From Paenibacillus sp. BJ-4 (GTDB taxonomy: Bacteria > Bacillota > Bacilli > Paenibacillales > Paenibacillaceae): a stretch of DNA of 64,000 bases. This document shows, in pieces, positions 1 to 8,643 of this stretch. The notes beneath the pieces were generated by a model that did not search any database, was not told where the DNA came from, and saw only the letters and a list, made by a program, of their open reading frames with translations. The position numbers were made by a program, and so were the translations under genes. Every line of letters begins with the position of its first letter. The stretch's first letter is position 1. The stretch covers positions 124,001 to 188,000 of the forward strand of contig NZ_JAIVEM010000027.1 of the NCBI RefSeq assembly GCF_020404765.1, written 5' to 3'.

Positions 1-114
1 CTCATCAAGAAGCTCTAAGTACTTGGGGTGATGGACAATCAGAGCCTTTAAATGTTCTTTACGTCTTTTCAGTTCGTCGAAATCAGCCTTCATGCCGTTT
101 AAAGATTGGAACAT
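1..114 (-). CDS. tnsC: TnsC-like transposition ATPase, N-terminal fragment (cut by window edge)
   Basis: Only the first 38 codons are inside the window, starting at the ATG whose last base is 114. The start is 3 bases after the tnsB stop codon, and the end of tnsB supplies a purine-rich AAAGGGGGG ribosome binding site. The visible residues (MFQSLNGMKADFDEL...) carry no diagnostic motif. The assignment rests on position: in Tn7-like elements the gene directly after tnsB is tnsC, the AAA+ ATPase that links target selectors to the TnsAB transposase. It could be another small gene, but the tight coupling makes tnsC by far the likeliest reading. Confidence 0.78.
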   Translation of the reverse strand, partial: MFQSLNGMKADFDELKRRKEHLKALIVHHPKYLELLDE

Positions 115-117
115 GGA

Positions 118-2199
118 TTATCCCCCCTTTGTACTCGTTTCCCATTTTCTAGCCATTTCATCCAAATCTATATCGGCAACAAATAACTCTCCTGGCTTTG
201 GTTTATCAATTACTACCTTCTCTTTTGAAGGATTAAGCTCTTCATCCGTCACATTACTCTTACCTTTATAATCACTTACATTATTGATAATGATATTATC
301 GGAGATACTGGATATTCGCTCACTTGGAACGCCATGAATCGCACTTGCCACTGTCTCAATAGCCGCACGCTCAGAACGCTTTCTAGATTTTTCTCTTTTG
401 TAACTTCGCTTATCTTCCGCTTGTATCTCTTCGATAGCACGTCGAGCATAACCCAGATGTGTGTTCTCAAATTCATTAAATGTACTGTTATCTTTTCCGC
501 TCAGAAATAAAAGCAATTGAGCGTGTATGGGGTATGACTTGTCAATATTATTCTTTAATAATCCACCATCTTTTATATAAGCTTGAACATACTTCTTATT
601 TAGATCGTCACGAACGTAAACCACTCTCATATCCGAACCAAATCGCACCGTTACAGTCCGACTTCTACCCTCTTGTTCTAATCTTCTTCTTAAATTATTA
701 AGTTCCTCACTGAAAAAGAAATGTCCCATTAGTTCTATGCCTCTCGGAACAATAACTCGGGTCACACTGTTAGTTGAGAATATGAGTTCTAAGTATTCCC
801 TCTTGTAAGCTAATTTGGGGTGTACTTTCATTTCTCTAAGACCTTGTTTCCATATTTCTTCTGGAACTCCTCGGATAGCTTCTCCCCTGTTATAATTGTT
901 GGCTACCATATCCACTATGGCAATATGAGCAATGTGATATAAGCTATTAAGACTAACAGTAGCCTTGGACTCAGCGTTATACTCCCCCTTCTCTCTAACA
1001 TTGGAAAAGAGAGAGCCCACAAGGCCTTGAAAGGCCTTGTGATTAATGTTTCCTAAGGCTTGTTCTACTTTACCTTTTTGGTTCCCATGTTTGGCTGCAG
1101 CATATCGAAGACCGATTCCTAAGGCACCACAGACCTCTTCTACTTCACTAGAATCGTTAACTCTCGCATTGTCTAACAATATATTTTGGGGAATACCATA
1201 AGCGGTCCATTCATTTTGAACTTTAGGATATAACTCTTTAATATTTGTTTTAGGCAAAATGCAATGAAGAAGAAGCTGCTTCCAATCTGCTGCATTCGGC
1301 TCCTTTTTCATAATTAAGTGAAATCCCATAGGCTCATTTGTGGCTTGATCGATACCATACATGAAAACCGGGCGAAAAGATTCCTCCAAATCAAAATCGA
1401 CTATGAGACAGTCCACAGGTGTCCAATCAAGCTCCATAACTTCAAGAGGACGAGTCGCTCTTTCCGGTGTTTTAGACCCAAAATGTTTTAGATTGGCGTT
1501 AGCTGTGCCCAACATTTCCTTATCTCTGTCATACGTATCGACTTGCTCCTTTTGAATCCTTCGAAATGTAGATTCTGATGGAACTTTTAACCTCTCTTGT
1601 TCATCCCTTGTATCATTAATATCTTTCAGATAACTTTTTAACACCGTATACTGATCTTTAATGGCTGTAGTCTCTGATTGGTTACCATATTTAGTGATAA
1701 TTCTTGAAATTTCCGTCATTTCAATTTCAGATATTCTTCGAGAATTTGGTCCTCTCCTCTTAGGGATCAAGTCTATCTTGTACTCCCGTTTAAGCCAAAG
1801 ATGAACCCATCTATAAAAAGAAGCCACTGATAGTTTTTGATTAGGTTTTAGACTATCCGGGTAGCCTTCCAAGTATTTTCTTACTTCTGATGCCTTTAGC
1901 TTTCCTACGATAAAAGGTTCTATTACCTGATATCGTTTATTCATAATGTCAATCTCTTCGGGCGCATAGTCTCGTAAATCAAACTCAATCGCATTTTCAA
2001 TGCTCGTGTCCGGTTCTAAAAAGAGCCTCTTACTTGCATCTATTTCATTGTATGCCGTAAGTAATTCAGAAAGAGACAACAATTCTTTTTGATCATATTG
2101 TATGTTTAAAACTTCGAAGTCCTGATCTCTTTTCTTTAAGATCTCGTACTCCACTTCACCAATTCGAAATCGGAGACCGTAAGTCAGCGCCTTAAACAT
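118..2199 (-). CDS. tnsB: TnsB-like DDE transposase of a Tn7-like element
   Basis: A 693-residue protein, close to the length of Tn7 TnsB. It should bind the transposon ends and carry out 3'-end cleavage and strand transfer. The retroviral-integrase-type catalytic core is visible: an aspartate in ELDWTPVD (about residue 258), an aspartate in LLDNAR (about 343) and a glutamate in GKVEQ (about 379). An N-terminal helix-turn-helix-rich region precedes it. I place the start at ATG 2199 rather than the GTG three codons earlier because GTGAGGTG sits 6 bases before this ATG. The gene follows tnsA after about a dozen bases and runs straight into tnsC, so the three form one leftward operon. Confidence 0.96.
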   Translation of the reverse strand: MFKALTYGLRFRIGEVEYEILKKRDQDFEVLNIQYDQKELLSLSELLTAYNEIDASKRLFLEPDTSIENAIEFDLRDYAPEEIDIMNKRYQVIEPFIVGKLKASEVRKYLEGYPDSLKPNQKLSVASFYRWVHLWLKREYKIDLIPKRRGPNSRRISEIEMTEISRIITKYGNQSETTAIKDQYTVLKSYLKDINDTRDEQERLKVPSESTFRRIQKEQVDTYDRDKEMLGTANANLKHFGSKTPERATRPLEVMELDWTPVDCLIVDFDLEESFRPVFMYGIDQATNEPMGFHLIMKKEPNAADWKQLLLHCILPKTNIKELYPKVQNEWTAYGIPQNILLDNARVNDSSEVEEVCGALGIGLRYAAAKHGNQKGKVEQALGNINHKAFQGLVGSLFSNVREKGEYNAESKATVSLNSLYHIAHIAIVDMVANNYNRGEAIRGVPEEIWKQGLREMKVHPKLAYKREYLELIFSTNSVTRVIVPRGIELMGHFFFSEELNNLRRRLEQEGRSRTVTVRFGSDMRVVYVRDDLNKKYVQAYIKDGGLLKNNIDKSYPIHAQLLLFLSGKDNSTFNEFENTHLGYARRAIEEIQAEDKRSYKREKSRKRSERAAIETVASAIHGVPSERISSISDNIIINNVSDYKGKSNVTDEELNPSKEKVVIDKPKPGELFVADIDLDEMARKWETSTKGG

Positions 2200-2212
2200 C
2201 TGGATCACCTCA

Positions 2213-2848
2213 CTAGACCATTCGTAGAATCGAATAGTCGTTCAATTTCTCCTTTACCAAGTCTACCTTTATTTCCTGTAAGTAAATAAGGTTGTATAGG
2301 TTTGAATAAAACACCTGTTCATCAATTAGATGACAGTCCTTCCGTAGGTGGATCATAGCGCTTTCCGTCTTCTTCTGTAACTGTTCTAAAATATAATCTG
2401 AGTACTTATCATTAAAATCCTGAGTCCCTAAATGCCTTAATAATGAAAGATTCCATTGTAAATAAGATGGGTTAATCTCTATTTCCGTATAGACCTGGTA
2501 CAGCCATCCTCTTTCTTCACAGTATTTTTTGCCTACTTCATATTTAATTAAGTTTTTAGGATGATTCAAAAACGCCTCTGGCTTTACTTCGACTATCACA
2601 GTCTGATTATTATTTAAAATCATTTTGAAATCTGGATAATATCTAAGCTGTTTACCACCTGTCATATAGTGGATACAGACTGGTTGATGATACAATTCTT
2701 CAACATTAGGATCGAAATCAGCCAATCGTATAAAATTACGTTCCAAAAAACTATCCCAGTGAACCATGCTACCGTTTTTAAAAAATGGTTCTTTACCACG
2801 GTATCCGTAGTGTTTTGGTTTTATCTCACGAGCTGGCTTATACGTCAT
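2213..2848 (-). CDS. tnsA: TnsA-like restriction-endonuclease-fold transposase subunit
   Basis: A 211-residue protein, shorter than Tn7 TnsA (273 residues). TnsA cuts the 5' ends of the transposon so that the element moves by cut-and-paste. The endonuclease-fold active site can be read: glutamate 36 in SFLERN, aspartate 73 in YYPDF, then E87-V-K89. All residues needed for catalysis therefore appear intact. The ATG at 2848 has GAAAGGAT about ten bases upstream. Presence of tnsA separates this element from tnsA-less Tn5053-type and type V-K CAST elements. The C-terminal TnsC-interacting part looks short compared with Tn7. Confidence 0.93.
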   Translation of the reverse strand: MTYKPAREIKPKHYGYRGKEPFFKNGSMVHWDSFLERNFIRLADFDPNVEELYHQPVCIHYMTGGKQLRYYPDFKMILNNNQTVIVEVKPEAFLNHPKNLIKYEVGKKYCEERGWLYQVYTEIEINPSYLQWNLSLLRHLGTQDFNDKYSDYILEQLQKKTESAMIHLRKDCHLIDEQVFYSNLYNLIYLQEIKVDLVKEKLNDYSILRMV

Positions 2849-2946
2849 ATAGAAATTATCCTTTCAATGATTTATCATTGGAGATATTGCCCACTTTTAG
2901 AAACAGTACCTTTTCTATTAGCTCTGAATCTGTGAAAAAAGTCATA

Positions 2947-3002
2947 ATTATATAGATGTGAAGCATAAATATACGAGCTATGTTATTCACATACCTAAGG
3001 TA
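2947..3002 (-). promoter_or_regulatory. Candidate tnsABC promoter with flanking inverted repeat
   Basis: On the minus strand a TATAAT hexamer (rc of 2947-2952) lies about 100 bases before tnsA. Just upstream is a widely spaced inverted repeat, ATGTGAA (2956-2962) and TTCACAT (2996-3002). The spacing could suit a dimeric regulator, but no good -35 box is visible, so this is only a candidate. Confidence 0.3.
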
Positions 3003-3030
3003 TCTCATTTCTTATATTCGAGTTCAAATC

Positions 3031-3056
3031 AAAAAAAAAAGCCTAATTAGGGATTT
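3031..3056 (-). terminator. Possible terminator after tniQ
   Basis: Read on the minus strand, a short palindrome CCTAATTAGG is followed by a run of about ten T residues, just downstream of the tniQ stop. The stem is short, so termination is probably weak. Confidence 0.4.
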
Positions 3057-3083
3057 TACCCAATCAAAGCTGTTTTACTTGCT

Positions 3084-4886
3084 CTAGTTTGTTTTTTTAA
3101 ATCGGTTTTCTTGCTTCATTAGATACTTTTTTTTCATAAAATTTCGATTATAAGCATTCTTTTGTTCCGTGATGTATTTGGTTACTTCAGGTGCTATAGA
3201 TAAAAGATATGATTGCTTGATTCCCAAGTATCTATATATATCCTTTGCCAGCATCCTTTTCTCTTTAAATTGACTCACATAATCATCAATTCCGATATAA
3301 AGATTATTAATTTTGATTGTTAAACGCTTCTGTTGTTGCAGCATTTTTAGTTCTAGGTAGTGGTTATAACCTGCTTCCCAGTTTAAAAGAGTTGTAGAGG
3401 ACATCCCTATCATTCTAGATATATTGGTCAGAGAAATATTAACGTCCATTTTCAATAATTTTTTTGTTGTATTTGTTAATTTACTCCACTTCAAATCATA
3501 ATCGATTCTCTGTTTAGCCTTTCTTTGGGAAGATATTCTCGTCCTTAGTACGTCAATATGGTATCTGTACATCAGAAATTCATCCAGAGATCCCCAGCAC
3601 CTCGAAGCTTTAATTTGATTAAATCCAGTATTACTCTCTAAGGCAACCTGAACACGATTTAACAATCGTGGATCAACATGGCCATCTAAAAAATCCAACC
3701 TTGTCCTGAAGTATGCAATTATTCTTTTACATTTTGTCAAAGGCAACTTCAGTTGGAGGACTAGATCATTGGCTGAAATACAATCTTTAATATATGGAAA
3801 GCTTCTTATAAATTCTTCCGTTTCAACTTGTTTACCAGTCTCATCAAAATAATAATTACAACCACACTCCATACAAAAAAGATAGTTTTTTCGTATTTCC
3901 CCATTCTTCAGATGTTTGAATTTAGTACCTCTTTTTTTCAAACTTCCAGCCTTTTTATAACTCCTACACCAAGGCGCAAGACATTTAGCTTTTGTTTCTT
4001 GTGGGTCGCCTGATGATAGTTGCTCAACAAAACCTGATGTTGGTTTGATTAGAAAAAACGTTGGTAGATCCACTTTGCACAAATACAAAATTTTTAATAA
4101 ATATTGTAGATGCACACTTCTTTTCTGTTTGAGCGTATTACGAGCGAACTGTAACAAATATTGTAGATTTATTCCGTTACGATCACAGAACACAGTCAAT
4201 GTTTGCATATCAATGGTTGAATTTCTTTCGTTTAGCACAAAAATTAACTTTTGTGCTACCTTCACAGGAGAACAATATTCCTCACCATTACTGAAAAGTA
4301 CGTCCCATTGATTACTCAACCATTGTTGTTGATGAACTAGCTCCTCCAAATCAGTTACCTTCATTCCGATTCCCACATCCAAAGATGCATTACATTTTGT
4401 ACAACAATTTGTGTGCTCTAGTTCTTTTAATGGAATTGGATAGCTACAGTTTAAACAACATGTCGATAAAAACGTAAGATGCTCCAAGCAGATATCAACA
4501 CCAACAATTTTCCATTTTAATCGAATATAGTTCTTAGTCGCCAAGCATTGCGGACAAAAGTATAGTACATCTCTAACTAAACCTCTCATAAACCTAGAAT
4601 AAACAATCTTTTTACTATGTGAAAATTTCGATTGAGCATAATAATGGGTCATCGATAATAAAGTTTGGATAGATAAATTGGTCAATTCAGAAAGCAGTTT
4701 TACATCCAAAGTAGAAGTTGGAGTATTTTCTATCAAATATAAGTCGTTGAATTGGGGTGTACCAAATCTTTTGTTTTTAACATAACCCCAAAATCCTAAT
4801 AAACTAATGCCATTAATAGATGCATAACGATTCAAGAAACTTAACAAAGATTCTCCTGGATAAGGCTTTAACCGGATGAGAAACAT
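3084..4886 (-). CDS. tniQ: TniQ/TnsD-family target selector
   Basis: A 600-residue protein opening with the TniQ signature (LKPYPGESLLSFLNRYA) followed by a helical region and paired zinc-binding cysteines (CPQC near residue 130; further cysteine pairs near 155-180 such as CCLNC and CCTKC). A later cysteine group around residues 300-350 includes CMECGC. TniQ/TnsD proteins bind a target site and recruit TnsC, directing insertion. The length fits the TnsD class, which recognises a fixed DNA site itself, rather than the short CRISPR-linked TniQ. I use the ATG at 4886 because GGGAGGAGAG lies directly before it; the upstream TTG would overlap that site. It sits upstream of tnsA, not after tnsC as in Tn7, so a further target selector may exist left of the window. 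Confidence 0.88.
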   Translation of the reverse strand: MFLIRLKPYPGESLLSFLNRYASINGISLLGFWGYVKNKRFGTPQFNDLYLIENTPTSTLDVKLLSELTNLSIQTLLSMTHYYAQSKFSHSKKIVYSRFMRGLVRDVLYFCPQCLATKNYIRLKWKIVGVDICLEHLTFLSTCCLNCSYPIPLKELEHTNCCTKCNASLDVGIGMKVTDLEELVHQQQWLSNQWDVLFSNGEEYCSPVKVAQKLIFVLNERNSTIDMQTLTVFCDRNGINLQYLLQFARNTLKQKRSVHLQYLLKILYLCKVDLPTFFLIKPTSGFVEQLSSGDPQETKAKCLAPWCRSYKKAGSLKKRGTKFKHLKNGEIRKNYLFCMECGCNYYFDETGKQVETEEFIRSFPYIKDCISANDLVLQLKLPLTKCKRIIAYFRTRLDFLDGHVDPRLLNRVQVALESNTGFNQIKASRCWGSLDEFLMYRYHIDVLRTRISSQRKAKQRIDYDLKWSKLTNTTKKLLKMDVNISLTNISRMIGMSSTTLLNWEAGYNHYLELKMLQQQKRLTIKINNLYIGIDDYVSQFKEKRMLAKDIYRYLGIKQSYLLSIAPEVTKYITEQKNAYNRNFMKKKYLMKQENRFKKTN

Positions 4887-4911
4887 CCTCTCTCCTCCCA
4901 AGCATCACTAA

Positions 4912-5922
4912 TCAACTCTTCAATCCAAGCATAGGTAGAACTTCTGTCGATAGGTCACTCGCCAAAACTTTCGATCCACTGATTCCTTTGAGGTATTTCA
5001 GAGGACCATCTACCGACCATTCCATTCCTTTCATTCTCTTCACACACTTATCAATAAAGTTATAATCTAATTTCCCTTGTTGATTTGCTGCTCCAGCTGA
5101 AAAAATTTCTGCTCCTACTATAGCGAGAGCATTAAGACACACAATATGAGTTAAGCGATATTCTTTGTAATTGAGCCATTCGGAATTAAACTGCTCTTTT
5201 ATGGCATTAAAATAAACTAAGCTTAGCGTCAGTTTCTTTTCTTTATTCAAAATGGAGATATGTTCAGACTTCGTAAGCAACTCAACGACTTTATATAGAT
5301 TTTGAAGTGTAACGTGCCTCCCTGAGACTCTTTTTCCAGTAAGTGTTCCAATGAAATGAAACGGACTATCTCCTCTTGTTATGAGTTCTGTTGCAACCCA
5401 ACTATTATCATCCGAATTTCTGTGTAGATACTTACTCAGTGATGTTCCGATCCCTTTAGCTTTGGTATTAATCGTGTCGAACAAGTGAATTTCTTCATCT
5501 TCATCAAGATAGTGAAAAGCTAAGAAAGGTACATTGATTTCAGAATTTGTGTCTTGTGTATAGCGCTTTATGCCCCCCAAACGATGCTGTCCATCCATTA
5601 ATGAAGCCTGATCTTTACATAGTAACCGGCCAAATGTTGATCTTGATTTGTCATAAGGGCTAAACTCCCATTTCGATTCCGCATTCAACAAAATGGGTGT
5701 GAAGAGCGCATCTTCTCCCTTAGAGAGATACAGAGCAAAATCATTACAACGTTTGCTATCCACGGGTCTTTGATACCCTTTTCCTGACGGATGATCAAAT
5801 GGTTTAACATAGGTTATTTGCAATGCAGAGGTAGCCGAAAGATTACCAAGGTAAGCTACCTTCCCACGCATTTTGTACTGCAATACATTTTCGATAACAT
5901 GATGGTGTGGCATAGATGTCAT
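4912..5922 (-). CDS. DGQHR-domain (DndB-like) protein
   Basis: A 336-residue protein with the motif D110-G-Q-H-R114 in the context SLMDGQHRLGG, the hallmark of the DndB/DGQHR family. DndB is known as the transcriptional regulator of DNA phosphorothioation (dnd) operons; related DGQHR proteins occur in other defence islands with unknown roles. No dndCDE or other sulfur-modification genes are in the window. The start at ATG 5922 has AAGAGGAGA ten bases upstream. Its stop is 25 bases before the tniQ start on the same strand, so the two are probably co-transcribed. That pairing suggests a role in regulating or steering the transposon, but this is inference. Confidence 0.75.
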   Translation of the reverse strand: MTSMPHHHVIENVLQYKMRGKVAYLGNLSATSALQITYVKPFDHPSGKGYQRPVDSKRCNDFALYLSKGEDALFTPILLNAESKWEFSPYDKSRSTFGRLLCKDQASLMDGQHRLGGIKRYTQDTNSEINVPFLAFHYLDEDEEIHLFDTINTKAKGIGTSLSKYLHRNSDDNSWVATELITRGDSPFHFIGTLTGKRVSGRHVTLQNLYKVVELLTKSEHISILNKEKKLTLSLVYFNAIKEQFNSEWLNYKEYRLTHIVCLNALAIVGAEIFSAGAANQQGKLDYNFIDKCVKRMKGMEWSVDGPLKYLKGISGSKVLASDLSTEVLPMLGLKS

Positions 5923-6057
5923 TGGATATTTCTCCTCTTGGTGAATTTCACACCCTAATTTTAGAACATATAACTCCTATTTTCAATTGGTATTATGTAG
6001 TTGAATATTCTTCATTCCTTTCTCAAACTTGCCTACTCTTAAAGAGAGGTGGCATGG

Positions 6058-6402
6058 ATGGCAAATATATATCTCCAAGTAGGGAAAAAGATCAGATTGT
6101 ACCGAAAAGCAATGAAATTAACACAAGAAGAACTAGGGGAACAACTTCAAATAGACCAGTCTTATCTGGGAAGAATTGAGCGTGGGGAGATTAACATTAC
6201 ATTAGAAACATTAGCAAAAATATCTAAGGCTCTTCATGTAAGGCCTGTACAACTTCTTGAAGATGATAAAAATCATTCTAATGAGAAATTAAAATCGGAG
6301 ACTTTAGATAAAATTGATTCAACATTATTGTCTTTATCGAACCAGGAATTACAAGTTGTACATCGATTAATCAAAGAAGCACTCGCTTTAAAAGAAATGT
6401 AG
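6058..6402 (+). CDS. XRE-family HTH transcriptional regulator
   Basis: A 114-residue DNA-binding protein. The N-terminal half is a classic Cro/C1 helix-turn-helix (KLTQEELGEQLQIDQSYLGRIE region, residues about 20-45) and the C-terminal half is a short helical tail, possibly for dimerisation. The start chosen is ATG 6058, eight bases after AAGAGAGG; a GTG three codons earlier would overlap that site. It is divergent from the DGQHR-tniQ pair, with about 135 bases between the two starts, so it may repress both directions. Similar small XRE repressors often guard mobile elements. Its actual targets cannot be read from the sequence. Confidence 0.85.
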   Translation: MANIYLQVGKKIRLYRKAMKLTQEELGEQLQIDQSYLGRIERGEINITLETLAKISKALHVRPVQLLEDDKNHSNEKLKSETLDKIDSTLLSLSNQELQVVHRLIKEALALKEM

Positions 6403-6529
6403 ATAACATAAAAAAATAGGCAAAGCCGAAATAGAAAAAGTGCACCTTCTAGAGTTCCTCTAAAATCCCCGAAGGATCTTTAAAGTGTTTTCTGGGAGAT
6501 GCACTAAGTGATTAGATTTTCCGAATTAC

Positions 6530-6709
6530 TTAAAAGTCGTCTGAGAGACCTAATACTCTATTACATACATCACATCTTACATTAACTACAAGCCCAATCC
6601 CAGTTGGAATAAATGTATATGCATACTTTGCTCCAGTTACATCAATTGGTATACAAGAATCCCATTCCTCGATTTTTCTTAACATTTCGTCTGTAATTTC
6701 AAATTTCAT
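6530..6709 (-). CDS. Small hypothetical protein, possible immunity protein
   Basis: A 59-residue ORF with a good GGAGGG ribosome binding site eight bases before ATG 6709. It has an acidic N-terminus (MKFEITDEML), a central stretch ending in a CDVC cysteine pair, and an acidic end (SDDF). I do not recognise a named domain. It lies downstream, on the same strand, of a broken GH-E-type toxin fragment and its overlapping small gene. Immunity genes are usually found in such positions, so an immunity role is plausible but unproven. Confidence 0.5.
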   Translation of the reverse strand: MKFEITDEMLRKIEEWDSCIPIDVTGAKYAYTFIPTGIGLVVNVRCDVCNRVLGLSDDF

Positions 6710-6794
6710 AGATACCCTCCAAAGTCATAACACTATAACTCACTTTTTTCATTAACTAATGCTAAATTTAATAAATTCAAACCCAATGTAGCAT

Positions 6795-6947
6795 TTATTT
6801 GGTTAACCTCCCCATCATATGTTCAAGAAATTCATTATAACTCCCATCTCGTACAGCATCAAAAAGATTGACAATTTTCAAAAAAACATCTCCTTTCCCG
6901 CCGATTTCCTTTGAAGTTATGCGATTCTCTTTACTTTCATTACTCAT
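6795..6947 (-). CDS. Small ORF overlapping toxin remnant, candidate (truncated) immunity gene
   Basis: A 50-residue ORF (MSNESKENRITSKEI...) whose ATG overlaps the last codons of the toxin fragment at 6940-7131 (GAG TAA TG arrangement). It ends in HMMGRLTK. Overlap of this kind is typical of a toxin gene and its cognate immunity gene. No family was recognised, and no strong ribosome binding site is visible beyond coupling with the toxin. Because the toxin is broken, this may be a shortened relic. Confidence 0.4.
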   Translation of the reverse strand: MSNESKENRITSKEIGGKGDVFLKIVNLFDAVRDGSYNEFLEHMMGRLTK

Positions 6948-7158
6948 ACTTATGGCTTCTATTAGCTGAAGGGTTTTCTAACCTGTAGTTATCAGGATCG
7001 AATTAGAATTCTTTTAATTCTTCGAGAGTTATTTCTCCATTTTTGTATTTTTCAAACATATCTTTGTATGAATAACCTGATTTATGACCAAAGTCAACAA
7101 TATCTTTCCTAGGTTGGCCAGGTTCCCATTCATTATGTCACCAGTATTCGGGTCACGC
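6940..7158 (-). pseudogene. C-terminal remnant of a GH-E/HNH-type polymorphic toxin
   Basis: Reading the minus strand gives RDPNTGDI in one frame, then EWEPGQPRKDIVDFGHKSG and YKNGEITLEELKEF in another, then a TAA stop, and after it, in the same frame, FDPDNYRLENPSANRSHKYE and a final stop at 6940. This matches the end of GH-E family nuclease toxins attached to large secreted polymorphic toxins (conserved GHKSGY and RSHKYE elements). A frameshift near 7130, the internal stop, and at least one more stop upstream (around 7165) show it is dead. No long toxin N-terminus lies upstream, so only the tail was kept. Confidence 0.65.
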
Positions 7159-7402
7159 AATTATTCAGTGACATTATAGTTGGTTCCTTAGAAACTGAGG
7201 TAAATCAAGTCTTTTCTGGTTTTCAGCCCACTTTATTAGTTAGATTAAAGTTGGTGTCCAAGAAAACATCCTCAAAACTCTAATTACATTAAAGTTTGTA
7301 CTTCAAAATTACAAAACAAATGATTTCAAATCTCCCGTCTCTCTGTAGCCGGTATCTTCCCTACTGTTTTTCCGAATAGTACTTCCTATAGTCCCAATGT
7401 AT
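7159..7402. other. Decayed non-coding stretch
   Basis: No open gene. The minus strand next to the toxin remnant still shows short toxin-like words (YNVTE, then a stop, then RDPNTG), so the right-hand side is probably further decayed toxin sequence. Nothing else was recognised. Confidence 0.4.
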
Positions 7403-8458
7403 TTATTCATATTGAAGCAGTCTCAACCGTTCCTTATTCGTTATAAGTTCCCATACAATTTCATTTAATACTTCATCTAATCGACAGCAAATGTTTAAGT
7501 ATGTCCAATTTTCTATGCTATACTCGAATTCATCGTATTGGTAATTAATCATAAATTCTTCTCTATAACGTTTTAATAATAGTTGTATCGCTCTATAATC
7601 TCCATGAGCTATTTTATTTCTGAGTTGTCTCATTATTTGTGCGAACGTGGCTTTCTTAGCTGCTACTATTCGTGGTTCTTTAAGAAATAGGGGAAGCTTC
7701 CTTTCTAACTCTCCAACAGTTCTTCCATTCCCTGAAGGATTTATTATTAACATCTCTATTAGTGACATTACTTTAAAAACATGGTAAGCATTATACTCAC
7801 GATCATGATACATTGAATTTATTATGTAATCAAAAATCCAAAATTCCTCTTCCTTCTGCAAAAAATCATCTATTAATGCACCTACCTTTACTAATGAAGA
7901 TAAACACTCATTATTATAGTTTTCGAAATCCAACTGTGAGTTTAACATTGCACGAAAAAAATTCAGAATGCGAGGCTTCTCGTTAAATTCATCTGAAGAA
8001 AAAGTTGAAAATGGTATCCTGTTGTTTAATACGTCCTTCCCCTTACTTGAATATTGAATCTTATTGCAAAAATTTATGAATTTTCGTGGAAATGAAACTT
8101 CACATGTAGGACTATCCATTGTGTCATTTTTTAATTGTAAATATGAATTTTTAAAATCCAATACATCAATAACGACAAGATTTCTCGCTATTACTTCTAA
8201 ATCAGAGCTATAGTCTTCTAAAGGAATATTCCATTTCGCTTTTTTGACTAACTGAGTAAGATCATAGTTGCTAAGCTGAATGTCTTTAAAGTCTTCTTTT
8301 CTCCATACCTTTAAGTTATGTTCAAGTACTATCATCTCTTCTAGCATCTCGTCCTGCAATACAATTACCCAATCACTAGGTGGATTTGATATTCCAACAC
8401 CTAATTTTTTCGATATGATAGTCGGTTCAATATTTCCATAGAAATTTAAAATAATCAT
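7403..8458 (-). CDS. HEPN-motif hypothetical protein beside the Gabija pair
   Basis: A 351-residue protein without a recognised full-length family. In the last quarter (about residues 280-287) it has QLRNKIAHGDY, which contains the R-x4-H arrangement of HEPN domains, common in RNases of toxin-antitoxin and antiviral systems and in Apea-like proteins. It is a soluble, charged protein with no signal peptide. The ATG at 8458 has GGAGGTG six bases upstream. It is encoded on the same strand 186 bases after gajB, but a terminator-like hairpin lies in that gap, so it may be transcribed separately. It could be an add-on effector of the defence locus; this is inference. Confidence 0.6.
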   Translation of the reverse strand: MIILNFYGNIEPTIISKKLGVGISNPPSDWVIVLQDEMLEEMIVLEHNLKVWRKEDFKDIQLSNYDLTQLVKKAKWNIPLEDYSSDLEVIARNLVVIDVLDFKNSYLQLKNDTMDSPTCEVSFPRKFINFCNKIQYSSKGKDVLNNRIPFSTFSSDEFNEKPRILNFFRAMLNSQLDFENYNNECLSSLVKVGALIDDFLQKEEEFWIFDYIINSMYHDREYNAYHVFKVMSLIEMLIINPSGNGRTVGELERKLPLFLKEPRIVAAKKATFAQIMRQLRNKIAHGDYRAIQLLLKRYREEFMINYQYDEFEYSIENWTYLNICCRLDEVLNEIVWELITNKERLRLLQYE

Positions 8459-8596
8459 TAATTCACCTCCGACATCCAGTCATTCTTATTATTACATACA
8501 ATTATATCTTTGAAGATGGTGAAAATATGGCGAACAGCAATTCTTCGATTTGAAATTATACCGATTAATCTAACTGGTGTAAGTTATTAATAATAT

Positions 8597-8630
8597 AAAA
8601 ACGGCCATCCAAAAAGAATAACCGTTTTTT
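8597..8630 (-). terminator. Terminator after gajAB
   Basis: On the minus strand AAAACGGTTATTC and its partner ending GGCCGTTTTT form a hairpin followed by T residues, just past the gajB stop at 8644. Confidence 0.65.
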
Positions 8631-8643
8631 ACAAAACATCATT

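Noticed and set aside
4912..5922. A full dnd phosphorothioation system
   Set aside because: Only the DGQHR protein is present; no dndA, C, D, E or pbe/ssp genes are nearby.
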